Position numbers and translations under genes: made by a program. Shown here piece by piece: positions 11,516 through 26,228 of a DNA stretch of 64,000 nucleotides; the first letter of the stretch is position 1, and each line of letters opens with the position of its first letter. The notes under the pieces were generated by a model. That model searched no databases, was not told the origin of the DNA, and was given only the letters and a program-made list of their open reading frames with translations. The stretch is taken from assembly GCA_027186245.1 (NCBI GenBank), contig CP114481.1, forward strand, positions 22,165,501 through 22,229,500. Reading direction: 5' to 3'. This DNA comes from Coriaria nepalensis. Its lineage: Eukaryota > Streptophyta > Magnoliopsida > Cucurbitales > Coriariaceae.

Positions 11516-11935
11516 AGCCTTAAAGTCATGTCACTGAGTCTATTCTAGTCATTAAATCATTCAAAATTAATTAGAACGAATTCTACTTTCGCCCTTCAAA
11601 CATTATTTTCTTACATAACTTGCAATTAATCTACTGAAGACAACAATGCATTATTTTAGCATTAAAAAGCATATCACTCATTCTTTTCAATCATTAAATT
11701 GTTTGAAGGCACTTCGAACCAATACTATTTTTGAATTTAGAACACGATTTTCATGCATAACTTGCACTTGATCTATTGACGGCAACTATTCATTTGTTTA
11801 GCCTTAAAGTCATATTATTGCGTCTCCTTTAGTCATTAAATATTTCTGAATCACTTCGAATGAGAATCAGCCTTTAAACATGACTTTCGTGCATAACTTG
11901 CAGTTGATCTATTGAAGGCAACAATGCATTTGTTT

Positions 11936-14720
11936 AGCCTTGAAGTCATGTCACTGAGTCTGTTCTAGTCATTAAATCATTCTAAATTACTTCGAACGAA
12001 TTCTATTTTCACCCTCCAAATATTATTTTCTTACATAACTTGCAATTAATCTACTGAAGAAAACAATGCATTATTTTAGCATTAAAAAGCATATCACTTA
12101 GTCTTTTCAATCATTAAATTGTTTGAAGGCACTTCGGACCAATTCTATTTTTGAATTTAGAACACAACTTTCATGCAGAACTTGCATTTGATCTATTGAA
12201 GGGAACTATTCATTTTTTTAGCCTTAAAGTCATATTACTGCGTCTCTTTAAGTCATTAAATCTTTCTGAATCACTACGAACGAAAATCGGCCTTTAAACA
12301 TGACTTTCGTGCATAACTTGCAGTTGATCTATTGAAGGCAACAATGCATTTGTTTAGCCTTAAAGTTATGTCAATGAGTCTCTTCTAGTCGTTAAATCAT
12401 TCTAAATTAATTCGAACGAATTCTATTTTCGGCCTTCAAACATTATTTTCTTACATAACTTGCAATTAATCTACTGAAGACAACAATGCATTATTTTAGC
12501 ATTAAAAAGCATATCACTCTGTCTTTTCAATCATTAAATTGTTTGAAGGCACTTCGGACCAATTCTATTTTTGAATTTAGAACACAACTTTCATGCAGAA
12601 CTTGCATTTGATCTATTGAAGGCAACTATTCATTTTTTTAGCCTTAAAGTCATATTATTGCGTCTCTTTAAGTCATTAAATCTTTCTGAATCACTACGAA
12701 CGAAAATCGGCCTTTAAACATGACTTTCGTGCATAACTTGCAGTTGATCTATTGAAGGCAACAATGCATTTGTTTAGCCTTAAAGTTATGTCAATGCGTC
12801 TCTTCTAGTCGTTAAATCATTCTAAATTAAGTCGAAAGAATTCTATTTTTGCCCATCAAATATGAGTTTCTTACATAACTTGTAATTAATCGACTGAAGA
12901 CAACAATGCATTATTTTAGCTTTAAAAAGCATATCACTTAGTCTTTTCAATCATTAAATTGTTTGAAGGCACTTCGAACAAATACTATTTTTGAATTTAG
13001 AACACGATTTTCATGCATAACTTGCACTTGATCTATTGACGGCAACTATTCATTTTCTTAGCCTTAAAGTCATATTATTGCGTCTCTTTTAGTCATTAAA
13101 TCTTTCTAAATCACTTCGAACGAAATTCGGCCTTTAAACATGACTTTCGTGCATAACTTGCAGTTGATGTATTGAAGGCAACAATGCATTTGTTTAGCCT
13201 TAAAGTCATGTCACTGAGTCTCTTCTAGTCATTAAATCATTCTAAATTAATTCGAACGAATTCTATTTTCGGCCTTCAAACATTATTTTTATACATAACT
13301 TGCAATTAATCTACTGAAGACAACAATGCATTATTTTAGCATTAAAAAGCATATCACTTAGTCTTTTCAATCATTAAATTGTTTGAAGGCACTTCGAACT
13401 GATACTATTTTTGAATTTAGAACACGATTTTCATGCATAACTTGCACTTGATCTATTGAAGGCAACTATTCATTTTTTTAGTATTAAAGTCATATTATTG
13501 CGTCTCTTTTAGTCATTAAATCTTTCTGAGTCACTTCGAACGAAAATCGGCCTTTAAACTTGACTTTCGTGCATAACTTGCCGTTGATCTATTGAAGGCA
13601 ACAATGCATTTGTTTAGCCTTAAAGTCATGTCACTGAGTCTCTTCTAGTCATTAAATCATTCTAAATTAATTCGAACGAATTCTATTTTCGCGCTTCAAA
13701 CATTATTTTCTTACATAACTTGCAATTAATCTACTGAAGACAACAATGCATTATTTAAGCATTAAAAAGCATATCACTCAGTCTTTTCAATCATTAAATT
13801 GTTTGAAGGCACTTCGAACTAATACTATTTTTGAATTTAGAACACGACTTTCATGCATAACTTGCACTTGATCTATTGACGGCAACTATTCATTTTTTTA
13901 GCCTTAAAGTCATATTATTGCGTCTCTTTTAGTCATTAAATCTTTCTAAATCACTTCAAACGAAATTCGGCCTTTAAACATGACTTTCGTGCATAACTTG
14001 CAGTTGATCTATTGAAGGCAACAATGCATTTGTTTAGCCTTAAAGTCATGTCACTGAGTCTCTTCTAGTCATTAAATCATTTTAAATTAATTCGAACGAA
14101 TTCCATTTTCGCCCTTTAAACATTATTTTCTTACATAACTTGCCTTTAATCTACTGAAGACAACAATGCATTATTTAAGCATTAAAAAGCATATCACTCA
14201 GTATTTTCAATCATTAAATTGTTTGAAGGCACTTCGAACTGATACTATTTTTGAATTTAGAACACGACTTTCATGCATAACTTGCACTTGATCTATTGAC
14301 GGCAACTATTCATTTTTTTAGCCTTAAAGTCATATTATTGCGTCTCTTTTAGTCATTAAATATTTCTAAATCACTTCGAACGAAATTTGGCCTTTAAACA
14401 TGACTTTCGTGCATAACTTGCAGTTGATCTATTGAAGGCAACAATGCATTTGTTTAGCCTTAAAGTCATGTCACTGAGTCTCTTCTAGTCATTAAATCAT
14501 TTTAAATTAATTCGAACGAATTCTATTTTCGCCCTTTAAACATTATTTTCTTACATAACTTGCAATTAATCTACTGAAGACAACAATGCATTATTTTAGC
14601 ATTAAAAAGCATATCACTCAGTCTTTTCAATCATTAAATTGTTTGAAGGCACTTCGAAGTAATACTATTTTTGAATTTTGAACACGACTTTCATGCATAA
14701 CTTGCACTTGATCTATTGAC
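11936..14720 (+). repeat. Run of trimers without dimers
   Basis: Units start at 11936, 12356, 12776, 13196, 13616, 14036 and 14456, all 420 bp. B monomers mostly carry cttcgaactgatactat or gaactaatactat, and many have tattgacggcaac. I see no second-level periodicity beyond 420 bp, although neighbouring units at 14036 and 14456 are very similar (cattttaaatt, ccctttaaac). Confidence 0.9.
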
Positions 14721-15715
14721 GGCAACTATTCATTTTTTTAGCCTTAAAGTCATATTATTGCGTCTCTTTTAGTCATTAAATCTTTCTAAATCACTTCGAA
14801 CGAAATTTGGCCTTTAAACATGACTTTCGTGCATAACTTGCAGTTGATCTATTGAAGGCAACAATGCATTTGTTTAGCCTTAAAGTCATGTCACTGCGTC
14901 TCTTCTAGTCATTAAATCATTCTAAATTAATTCGAACGAATTCTATTTTCGGCCTTCAAACATTATTTTCTTACATAACTTGCAATTAATCTACTGAAGA
15001 CAACAATGCATTATTTTAGCATTAAAAAGCATATCACTCAGTCTTTTCAATCATTAAATTGTTTGAAGGCACTTCGAACCAATTCTATTTTTGAATTTAG
15101 AACACGACTTTCATGCATGACTTGCATTTGATCTATTGAAGGCAACTATTCATTTTTTTAGCCTTAAAGTCATATTATTGCGTCTCTTTTAGTCATTAAA
15201 TCTTTCTAGATCACTTCGACCGACATTCGGCCTTTAAACATGACTTTCGTGCATAACTTGCAGTTTATCTATTGAAGGCAACAATGCATTTGTTTAGCAT
15301 TAAAGTTATGTCAATGAGTCTCTTCTAGTCGTTAAATCATTCTAAATTAAGTCGAACGAATTCTATTTTCGCCCATCAAACATGATTTTCTTACATAACT
15401 TGTAATTAATCGACTGAAGACAACAATGCATTATTTTAGCATTAAAAAGCATATCACTCAGTCTTTTCAATCATTAAATTGTTTGAAGGCACTTCGAATC
15501 AATTCTACTTTTGAATTTAGAACATGACTTTCATGCATAACTTGCACTTGATCTATTGAAGGCAACTATTCATTTTTTTAGCCTTAAAGTCATATTATTG
15601 CGTCTCTTTTAGTCATTAAATCTTTCTAGATCACTTCGACCGAAATTCGGCCTTTAAACTTGACTTTCGTGCATAACTTGTAGTTGATCTATTGAAGGCA
15701 ACAATGCATTTGTTT

Positions 15716-15999
15716 AGCCTTAAAGTCATGTCACTGAGTCTCTTCTAGTCATTAAATCATTCTAAATTAATTCGAACGAATTCTTTTTTCGCCCTTCAAA
15801 CATTATTTTCTATCATAACTTGCAACTAATCTACTGAAGACAACAATGCATTATTTTAGCATTAAAAAGCATATCACTCAGTCTTTTCAATCACTAAATT
15901 GTTTGAAGGCACTTCGAACCAATTCTATTTTTGAATTTAGAACATGACTTTCATGCATAACTTGCAGTTGATCTATTGAGGGCAACAATGCATTTGTTT
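15716..15999 (+). repeat. Dimer unit A-B* (9), distinct junction
   Basis: B* here already reads like C upstream of the usual junction (cttgcagttgatctattgag), so the B-to-C switch lies further 5' than in most dimers. It is followed by an A2 monomer, not the AATTAG form, which suggests an independent or reworked deletion. Confidence 0.88.
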
Positions 16000-18099
16000 A
16001 GCCTTAAAGTTATGTCAATGAGTCTCTTCTAGTCGTTAAATCATTCTAAATTAAGTCGAACGAATTCTATTTTCGCCCATCAAACATGATTTTCTTACAT
16101 AACTTGTAATTAATCGACTGAAGACAACAATGCATTATTTTAGCATTAAAAAGCATATCACTCAGTCTTTTCAATCATTAAATTGTTTGAAGGCACTTCG
16201 AACCCATTCTATTTTTGAATTTAGAACATGACTTTCATGCATAACTTGCACTTGATCTATTGAAGGCAACTATTCATTTTTTTAGCCTTAAAGTCATATT
16301 ATTGCGTCTCTTTTAGTCATTAAATCTTTCTGAGTCACTTCGAACGAAAATCGGCCTTTAAACATGACTTTCGTGCATAACTTGCAGTTGATCTATTGAA
16401 GGCAACAATGCATTTGTTTAGCCTTAAAGTTATGTCACTGAGTCACTTCTAGTCATTAAATCATTCTAAATTAATTCAAACGAATTCTATTTTCGCCCTT
16501 CAAACATTACTTTCTTACATAACTTGCAATTAATCTACTGAAGACAACAATGCATTATTTAAGCATTAAAAAGCATATCACTCAGTCTTTTCAATCATTA
16601 AATTGTTTGAAGGCAATTTGAACCAATTCTATTTTTGAATTTAGAACACGACTTTCATGCATAACTTGCACTTGATCTATTGAAGGCAACTATTCATTTT
16701 TTTAGCCTTAAAGTCATATTATTGCGTCTCTTTTAGTCATTAAATCTTTCTAAATCACTTCGAACGAAATTCGGCCTTTAAACATGACTTTCGTGCATAA
16801 CTTGCAGTTGATCTATTGAAGGCAACAATGCATTTGGTTAGCCTTAAAGTCATGTCAATGAGTCTCTTCTAGTCATTAAATACTTTTAAATTAATTCGAA
16901 CGAATTCTATTTTCGCCCTTTAAACATTATTTTCTTACATAACTTGCAATTAATCTACTGAAGACAACAATGCATTATTTTAGCATTAAAAAGCATATCA
17001 CTCAGTCTTTTCAATCATTAAATTGTTTGAAGGCAATTTGAACCAATTCTATTTTTGAATTTAGAACACGACTTTCATGCATAACTTGCACTTGATCTAT
17101 TGAAGGCAACTATTCATTTTTTTAGCCTTAAAGTCATATTATTGCGTCTCTTTTAGTCATTAAATCTTTCTAAATCACTTCGAACGAAATTTGGCCTTTA
17201 AACATGACTTTCGTGCATAACTTGCAGTTGATCTATTGAAGGCAACAATGCATTTGTTTAGCCTTAAAGTCATGTCACTGCGTCTCTTCTAGTCATTAAA
17301 TCATTCTAAATTAATTCGAACGAATTCTATTTTCGGCCTTCAAACATTATTTTCTTACATAACTTGCAATTAATCTACTGAAGACAACAATGCATTATTT
17401 TAGCATTAAAAAGCATATCACTCAGTCTTTTCAATCATTAAATTGTTTGAAGGCACTTCGAACCAATTCTATTTTTGAATTTAGAACACGACTTTCATGC
17501 ATGACTTGCATTTGATCTATTGAAGGCAACTATTCATTTTTTTAGCCTTAAAGTCATATTATTGCGTCTCTTTTAGTCATTAAATCTTTCTAGATCACTT
17601 CGACCGACATTCGGCCTTTAAACATGACTTTCGTGCATAACTTGCAGTTTATCTATTGAAGGCAACAATGCATTTGTTTAGCATTAAAGTTATGTCAATG
17701 AGTCTCTTCTAGTCGTTAAATCATTCTAAATTAAGTCGAACGAATTCTATTTTCGCCCATCAAACATGATTTTCTTACATAACTTGTAATTAATCGACTG
17801 AAGACAACAATGCATTATTTTAGCATTAAAAAGCATATCACTCAGTCTTTTCAATCATTAAATTGTTTGAAGGCACTTCGAATCAATTCTACTTTTGAAT
17901 TTAGAACATGACTTTCATGCATAACTTGCACTTGATCTATTGAAGGCAACTATTCATTTTTTTAGCCTTAAAGTCATATTATTGCGTCTCTTTTAGTCAT
18001 TAAATCTTTCTAGATCACTTCGACCGAAATTCGGCCTTTAAACTTGACTTTCGTGCATAACTTGTAGTTGATCTATTGAAGGCAACAATGCATTTGTTT

Positions 18100-18383
18100 A
18101 GCCTTAAAGTCATGTCACTGAGTCTCTTCTAGTCATTAAATCATTCTAAATTAATTCGAACGAATTCTTTTTTCGCCCTTCAAACATTATTTTCTATCAT
18201 AACTTGCAACTAATCTACTGAAGACAACAATGCATTATTTTAGCATTAAAAAGCATATCACTCAGTCTTTTCAATCACTAAATTGTTTGAAGGCACTTCG
18301 AACCAATTCTATTTTTGAATTTAGAACATGACTTTCATGCATAACTTGCAGTTGATCTATTGAGGGCAACAATGCATTTGTTT
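18100..18383 (+). repeat. Dimer unit A-B* (10), copy of (9)
   Basis: This is the duplicate of the dimer at 15716 at an offset of 2384, with the same ttctatcataac, cactaaattg and cagttgatctattgag marks and the same A2 follower. Confidence 0.88.
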
Positions 18384-18515
18384 AGCCTTAAAGTTATGTC
18401 AATGAGTCTCTTCTAGTCGTTAAATCATTCTAAATTAAGTCGAACGAATTCTATTTTCGCCCATCAAACATGATTTTCTTACATAACTTGTAATTAATCG
18501 ACTGAAGACAACAAC

Positions 18516-21500
18516 GCATTATTTTAGCATTAAAAAGCATATCACTCAGTCTTTTCAATCATTAAATTGTTTGAAGGCAATTTGAACCAATTCTATTTTT
18601 GAATTTAGAACACGACTTTCATGCATAACTTGCACTTGATCTATTGAAGGCAACTATTCATTTTTTTAGCCTTAAAGTCATATTATTGCGTCTCTTTTAG
18701 TCATTAAATATTTCTGAATCACTTCAAATGAGAATCGGCCTTTAAACATGACTTTCGTGGATAACTTGCAGTTGATCTATTGAAGGCAACAATGCATTTG
18801 TTTAGCCTTAAAGTCATGTCACTGAGTCTGTCCTAGGCATTAAATCATTCGAAATTAATTCGAACGAATTCTATTTTCGCCCTTCAAACATTATTTTCTT
18901 ACATAACTTGCAATTAATCTACTGAAGAAAACAATGCATTATTTAAGCATTAAAAATCATATCACTCAGTCTTTTCAATCATTAAATTGTTTGTAGGCAC
19001 TTCGAAGTAATACTATTTTTGAATTTAGAACACGACTTTCATGCATAACTTGCACTTGATCTATTGACGGCAACTATTCATTTTTTTAGCCTTACAGTCA
19101 TATTATTGCGTCTCTTTTAGTCATTAAATCTTTCTAAATCACTTCGAACGAAATTCGGCCTTTAAACATGACTTTCGTGCATAACTTGCAGTTGATCTAT
19201 TGAAGGCAACAATGCATTTGTTTAGCCTTAAAGTCATGTCACTGCGTCTCTTCTAGTCATTAAATCATTCTAAATTAATTCGAACGAATTCTATTTTCGG
19301 CCTTCAAACATTATTTTCTTACATAACTTGCAATTAATCTACTGAAGACAACAATGCATTATTTTAGCATTAAAAAGCATATCACTCTGTCTTTTCAATC
19401 ATTAAATTGTTTGAAGGCTCTTCGAACCAATTCTATTTTTGAATTTAGAACACAACTTTCATGCATAACTTGCACTTGATCTATCGAAGGCAACTATTCA
19501 TTTTTTGAGGCTTAAAGTCATATTATTGCGTCTCTTTTAGCCATTAAATATTTCTGAATCACTTCGAACGAAATTTGGCCTTTAAACATGACTTTCGTGC
19601 ATAACTTGCAGTTGATCTATTGAAGGCAACAATGTATTTGTTTAGCCTTAAAGTTATGTCAATGAGTCTCTTCTAGTCGTTAAATCATTCTAAATTAAGT
19701 CGAACGAATTCTATTTTCGCCCATCAAACATGATTTTCTTACATAACTTGTAATTAATCGACTGAAGACAACAATGCATTATTTTAGCATTAAAAAGCAT
19801 ATCACTCAGTCTTTTCAATCATTAAATTGTTTGAAGGCACTTCGAACCCATTCTATTTTTGAATTTAGAACATGACTTTCATGCATAACTTGCACTTGAT
19901 CTATTGACGGCAACTATTCATTTTTTTAGCCTTAAAGTCATATTATTGCGTCTCTTTTAGTCATTAAATCTTTCTAAATCACTTCGAACGAAATTCGGCC
20001 TTTAAACATGACTTTCGTGCATAACTTGCAGTTGATCTATTGAAGGCAACAATGCATTTGGTTAGCCTTAAAGTCATGTCAATGAGTCTCTTCTAGTCAT
20101 TAAATACTTTTAAATTAATTCGAACGAATTCTATTTTCGCCCTTTAAACATTATTTTCTTACATAACTTGCAATTAATCTACTGAAGACAACAATGCATT
20201 ATTTTAGCATTAAAAAGCATATCACTCAGTCTTTTCAATCATTAAATTGTTTGAAGGCAATTTGAACCAATTCTATTTTTGAATTTAGAACACGACTTTC
20301 ATGCATAACTTGCACTTGATCTATTGAAGGCAACTATTCATTTTTTTAGCCTTAAAGTCATATTATTGCGTCTCTTTTAGTCATTAAATATTTCTGAATC
20401 ACTTCAAATGAGAATCGGCCTTTAAACATGACTTTCGTGGATAACTTGCAGTTGATCTATTGAAGGCAACAATGCATTTGTTTAGCCTTAAAGTCATGTC
20501 ACTGAGTCTGTCCTAGGCATTAAATCATTCGAAATTAATTCGAACGAATTCTATTTTCGCCCTTCAAACATTATTTTCTTACATAACTTGCAATTAATCT
20601 ACTGAAGAAAACAATGCATTATTTAAGCATTAAAAATCATATCACTCAGTCTTTTCAATCATTAAATTGTTTGTAGGCACTTCGAAGTAATACTATTTTT
20701 GAATTTAGAACACGACTTTCATGCATAACTTGCACTTGATCTATTGACGGCAACTATTCATTTTTTTAGCCTTACAGTCATATTATTGCGTCTCTTTTAG
20801 TCATTAAATCTTTCTAAATCACTTCGAACGAAATTCGGCCTTTAAACATGACTTTCGTGCATAACTTGCAGTTGATCTATTGAAGGCAACAATGCATTTG
20901 TTTAGCCTTAAAGTCATGTCACTGCGTCTCTTCTAGTCATTAAATCATTCTAAATTAATTCGAACGAATTCTATTTTCGGCCTTCAAACATTATTTTCTT
21001 ACATAACTTGCAATTAATCTACTGAAGACAACAATGCATTATTTTAGCATTAAAAAGCATATCACTCTGTCTTTTCAATCATTAAATTGTTTCAAGGCTC
21101 TTCGAACCAATTCTATTTTTGAATTTAGAACACAACTTTCATGCATAACTTGCACTTGATCTATCGAAGGCAACTATTCATTTTTTGAGGCTTAAAGTCA
21201 TATTATTGCGTCTCTTTTAGCCATTAAATATTTCTGAATCACTTCGAACGAAATTTGGCCTTTAAACATGACTTTCGTGCATAACTTGCAGTTGATCTAT
21301 TGAAGGCAACAATGTATTTGTTTAGCCTTAAAGTTATGTCAATGAGACTCTTCTAGTCGTTAAATCATTCTAAATTAAGTCGAACGAATTCTATTTTCGC
21401 CCATCAAACATGATTTTCTTACATAACTTGTAATTAATCGACTGAAGACAACAATGCATTATTTTAACATTAAAAAGCATGTCACTCAGTCTTTTCAATC

Positions 21501-21743
21501 ATTAAATTGTTGGAAGGCACTTCGAACCAATTCTATTTTTGAATTTAGAACACGACTTTCATGCATGACTTGCATTTGATCTATTGAAAGCAACTATTCA
21601 TTTTTTTAGCCTTAAAGTCATATTATTGCGTCTCTTTTAGTCATTAAATCTTTCTAGATCACTTCGACCGAAATTCGGCCTTTAAACATGACTTTCGTGC
21701 ATAACTTGCAGTTGATCTATTGAAGGCAACAATGCATTTGTTT
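18516..21743 (+). repeat. Segmental duplication at 1680-bp offset, all trimers
   Basis: About 18516-19785 recurs at about 20196-21465 (offset 1680 = four trimers), with two differences seen (ttgaaggctc/ttcaaggctc and gagtctc/gagactc). Shared private marks are gtcctaggcattaaatcattcg, cgtggataac, cttcaaatgagaatcgg, ctatcgaagg and aatgtatttg. Units start at 18384, 18804, 19224, 19644, 20064, 20484, 20904 and 21324. The last unit diverges from the duplication within B. Confidence 0.88.
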
Positions 21744-22027
21744 AGCCTGAAAGTCATGTCACTGAGTCTGTCCTAGTCAATAAATCATTCAAAATTAATT
21801 CGAACGAATTCTATTTTCGCCCTTCAAATATTTTTTTCTTACATAACTTGCAATTAATCTACTGAAGACAACAATGCATTATTTTAGCATTAAAAAGCAT
21901 ATCACTCAGTCTTTTCAATCACTAAATTGTTTGAAGGCACTTCGAACCAATTCTATTTTTGAATTTAGAACATGACTTTCATGCATAACTTGCACTTGAT
22001 CTATTGAAGGCAACAATGCATTTGTTT
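21744..22027 (+). repeat. Dimer unit D (11)
   Basis: A has cctgaaag and gtctgtcctag; B* has caatcactaaattg. It is followed by an E unit (aattagaacaaattc). It is the first of the D-type dimers of the middle region. Confidence 0.9.
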
Positions 22028-24967
22028 AGCCTTAAAGTCATGTCACTGAGTCTGTTCTAGTCATTAAATCATTCAAAATTAATTAGAACAAATTCTATTT
22101 TCGCCCTTCAAACATTATTTTCTTACATAACTTGCAATTAATCTACTGAAGACAACAATACATTATTTCAACATTAAAAGGCATATCCCTCAGTCTTTTC
22201 AATCATTAAATTGTTTGAAGGCACTTCAAACCAATTCTATTTTTGAATTTAGAACACGACTTTCATGCATAACTTGCACTTGAACTATTGAAGGCAACTA
22301 TTCATTTTTTCAGCCTTAAAGTCATATTATTGCGTCTCCTTTAGTCATTAAATATTTCTGAATCACTTCGAATGAGAATCGGCCTTTAAACATGACTTTC
22401 GTGCATAAATTGTAGTTGATCTATTGAAGGCAACAATGCATTTGTTTAGCCTTAAAGTCATGCCACTGAGTCTGTTCTAGTCATTAAATCATTCTAAATT
22501 AATGCGAACGAATTCTATTTTCGCCCTTCAAACATGATTTTCTTACATAACTTGCAATTAATCTACTGAAGACAACAATGCATTAATTTAGCATTAAAAA
22601 GCATATCACTCAGTCTTTTCAATCATTAAATTGTTTGAAGGCACTTCGAACCAATTCTATTTTTGAATTTAGAACACGACTTTCATGCATAACTTGCATT
22701 TGATCTATTGAAGGCAACTATTCATTTTTTTAGCCTTAAAGTCATATTATTGCGTCTCTTTAAGTCATTAAATCTTTCTGAATCACTACGAACGAAAATC
22801 GGCCTTTAAACATGATTTTCGTGCATAACTTGCAGTTGATCTATTGAAGGCAACAAATCATTTGTTTAGCCTTAAAGTTATGTCAATGAGTCTCTTCTAG
22901 TCGTTAAATCATTCTAAATTAAGTCGAACGAATTCTATTTTCGCCCATCAAACATGATTTTCTTACATAACTTGTAATTAATCTACTGAAGTCAACAATG
23001 CATTATTTTAGCATTAAAAAGCATATCACTCATTCTTTTCAATCATTAAATTGTTTGAAGGCAATTCGAACCAATTCTATTTTTGAATTTAGAACCCGAC
23101 TTTCATGCATAACTTGCACTTGAGCTATTGAAGACAACTATTCATTTTTTTAGCCTTAAAGTCATATTATTGCGTCTCCTTTAGTCATTAAATCTTTCTG
23201 AATCACTTCGAACGAAAATCGGCCTTTAAACATGACTTTCGTGCATAACTTGCAGTTGATCTATTGAAGGCAACAATGCATTTGTTTAGCCTTAAAGTCA
23301 TGTCACTGAGTCGCTTCTAGTCATTAAATCATTCTAAATTAATTCGAACGAATTCTATTTTCGCCCTTCAAACATTATTTTCTTACATAACTTGCAATTA
23401 ATCTACTGAAGACAACAATGCATTATTTAAGCATTAAAAAGCATATCACTCAGTCTTTTCAATCATTAAATTGTTTGAAGGCACTTCGAACTAATACTAT
23501 TTTTGAATTTAGAACACGACTTTCATGCATAACTTGCACTTGATCTATTGACGGCAACTATTCATTTTTTTAGCCTTAAAGTCATATTATTGCGTCTCTT
23601 TTAGTCATTAAATCTTTCTAAATCACTTCGAACGAAATTCGGCCTTTAAACATGACTTTCGTGCATAACTTGCAGTTGATCTATTGAAGGCAACAATGCA
23701 TTTGTTTAGCCTTAAAGTCATGTCACTGAGTCTCTTCTAGTCATTAAATCATTCTAAATTAATTCGAACGAATTCTATTTTCGCCCTTCAAACATTATTT
23801 TCTTACATAACTTGCAATTAATCTATTGAAGACAACAATGCATTATTTTATCATTAAAAAGCATTTCACGCAATCTTTTCAATCATTAAATTGTTTGAAG
23901 GCACTTCGAACTAATACTATTTTTGAATTTAGAACACGACTTTCATGCATAACTTGCACTTGATCTATTGACGGCAACTATTCATTTTTTTAGCCTTAAA
24001 GTCATATTATTGCGTCTCTTTTAGTCATTAAATCTTTCTAAATCACTTCGAACGAAATTCGGCCTTTAAACATGACTTTCGTGCATAACTTGCAGTTGAT
24101 CTATTGAAGGCAACAATGCATTTGTTTAGCCTTAAAGTCATGTCACTGAGTCTCTTCTAGTCATTAAATCATTCTAAATTAATTCGAACGAATTCTATTT
24201 TCGGCCTTCAAACATTATTTTCTTACATAACTTGCAATTAATCTACTGAAGACAACAATGCATTAATTTAGCATTAAAAAGCATATCACTCAGTCTTTTC
24301 AATCATTAAATTGTTTGAAGGCACTTCGAACCAATTCTATTTTTGAATTTAGAACACGACTTTCATGCATAACTTGCACTTGAACTATTGAAGGCAACTA
24401 TTCATTTTTTTAGCCTTATAGTCATATTATTGCATCCCTTTTAGTCATTAAATCTTTCTAAATAACTTCGAACGAAATTCGGCCTTTAAACATGACTTTC
24501 GTGCATAACTTGCAGTTGATCTATTGAAGGCAACAATGCATTTGTTTAGCCTTAAAGTCATGTCACTGAGTCTCTTCTAGTCATTAAATCATTCTAAATT
24601 AATTCGAACGAATTCTATTTTCGGCCTTCAAACATTATTTTCTTACATAACTTGCAATTAATCTACTGAAGACAACAATGCATTATTTTAGCATTAAAAA
24701 GCATATCACTCAGTCTTTTCAATCATTAAATTGTTTGAAGGTACTTCAAACCAATTCTATTTTTGAATTTAGAACACGACTTTCATGCATAACTTGCACT
24801 TGAACTATTGAAGGCAACTACTCATTTTTTTAGCCTTAAAGTCATATTATTGCATCTCTTTTAGTCATTAAATCTTTCTGAATCACTTCGAATGAAATTC
24901 GGCCTTTAAACATGACTTTCGTGCATAACTTGCAGTTGATCTATTGAAGGCAACAATGCATTTGTTT
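21744..24967 (+). repeat. Dimer and trimers forming the left copy of a 13.9-kb-spaced duplication
   Basis: Units start at 21744 (dimer, type D), 22028 (type E), 22448, 22868, 23288, 23708, 24128 and 24548. The part from the dimer through 24967 recurs at 35633-38856 (offset 13,889). Markers are tgccactgag (22448), caacaaatcatttg with the A2 monomer (22868), gagtcgcttc (23288), catttcacgcaatc (23,8xx) and cttatagtcat with gcatccctt (24,4xx). The A2 monomer at 22868 is one of the last two in the window, the other being its duplicate at 36757. Confidence 0.88.
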
Positions 24968-26228
24968 AGCCTTAAAGTCATGTCACTGAGTCTCTTCTAG
25001 TCATTAAATCATTCTAAATTAATTCGAACGAATTCTATTTTCGCCCTTCAAATATTATGTTCTTACATAACTTGCAATTAATCTACTGAAGACAACAATG
25101 CATTATTTTAGCATTAAAAAGCATATCACTCAGTCTTTTCAATCATTAAATTGTTTGAAGACACTTCAAACCAATTCTATTTTTGAATTTAGAACACGAC
25201 TTTCATGCATAACTTGCACTTGAATTATTAAAGGCAACTATTCATTTTTTTTAGCCTTAAAGTCATATTATTGCGTTTCTTTTAGTCATTAAATCTTTCT
25301 GAATCACTTCGAATGAAATTCGGCCTTTAAACATGACTTTCGTGCATAACTTGCAGTTGATCTATTGAAGGCAACAATGCATTTGTTTAGCCTTAAAGTC
25401 ATGTCACAGAGTCTCTTCTAGTCATTAAATCATTCTAAATTAATTCGAACGAATTCTATTTTCGCCCTTCAAACATTATTTTCTTACATAACTTGCAATT
25501 AATCTACTGAAGACAACAATGCATTATTTTAGCATTAAAAAGCATATCACTCAGTCTTTTCAATCATTAAATTGTTTGAAGACACTTCAAACCAATTCTA
25601 TTTTTGAATTTAGAACACGACTTTCATGCATAACTTGCACTTGAACTATTAGAGGCAACTATTCATTTTTTTAGCCTTAAAGTCATATTATTGCGTTTCT
25701 TTTAGTCATTAAATCTTTCTGAATCACTTCGAATGAAATTCGGCCTTTGAACATTACTTTCGTGCATAACTTGCAGTTGATCTATTGAAGGCAACAATGC
25801 ATTTGTTTAGCCTTAAAGTCATGTCACTGAGTCTCTTCTAGTCACTAAATCATTCTAAATTAATTCGAACGAATTCTATTTTCGCCCTTCAAACATTATT
25901 TTCTTACATAACTTGCAATTAATCTACTGAAGACAACAATGCATTATTTTAGCATTAAAAAGCATATCACTCAGTCTTTTCAATCATTAAATTGTTTGAA
26001 GGCACTTCGAACCAATACTATTTTTGAATTTAGAACACGACTTTCATGCATAACTTGCACTTGATCTATTGAAGGCAACTATTCATTTTTTTAGCCTTAA
26101 AGTTATATTATTGCGTCTCTTTTAGTCATTAAATCTTTCTGAATCACTTCGAATGAAATTCGGCTTTTAAACATGACTTTCGTGCATAACTTGCAGTTGA
26201 TCTATTGAAGGCAACAATGCATTTGTTT

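Larger units (their letters stand above)
9824..11935 (+). repeat. Three copies of a 704-bp dimer + trimer repeat
   Basis: Copies are 9824-10527, 10528-11231 and 11232-11935, each 704 bp (284 + 420). Each trimer starts with the AATTAG A monomer (ctactttcg downstream). The first and third dimers share the variant ctatttttcaatttag, while the middle dimer starts with A2 and has the private change gaattgagaagatgacc. This is the densest run of dimers in the window. Confidence 0.9.
14721..18578 (+). repeat. Segmental duplication at 2384-bp offset
   Basis: The segment at about 14721-16194 recurs at about 17105-18578 (offset 2384 = five trimers and one dimer). I see one difference between the copies (caatgcatt against caacgcatt, near 18514). 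Shared private marks include cactgcgtctc, gaccgacattcgg, tagcattaaagtt, ttctatcataac and the unusual dimers at 15716 and 18100. Units in this block start at 14876, 15296, 15716 (dimer), 16000, 16420, 16840, 17260, 17680, 18100 (dimer) and 18384. Confidence 0.88.
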
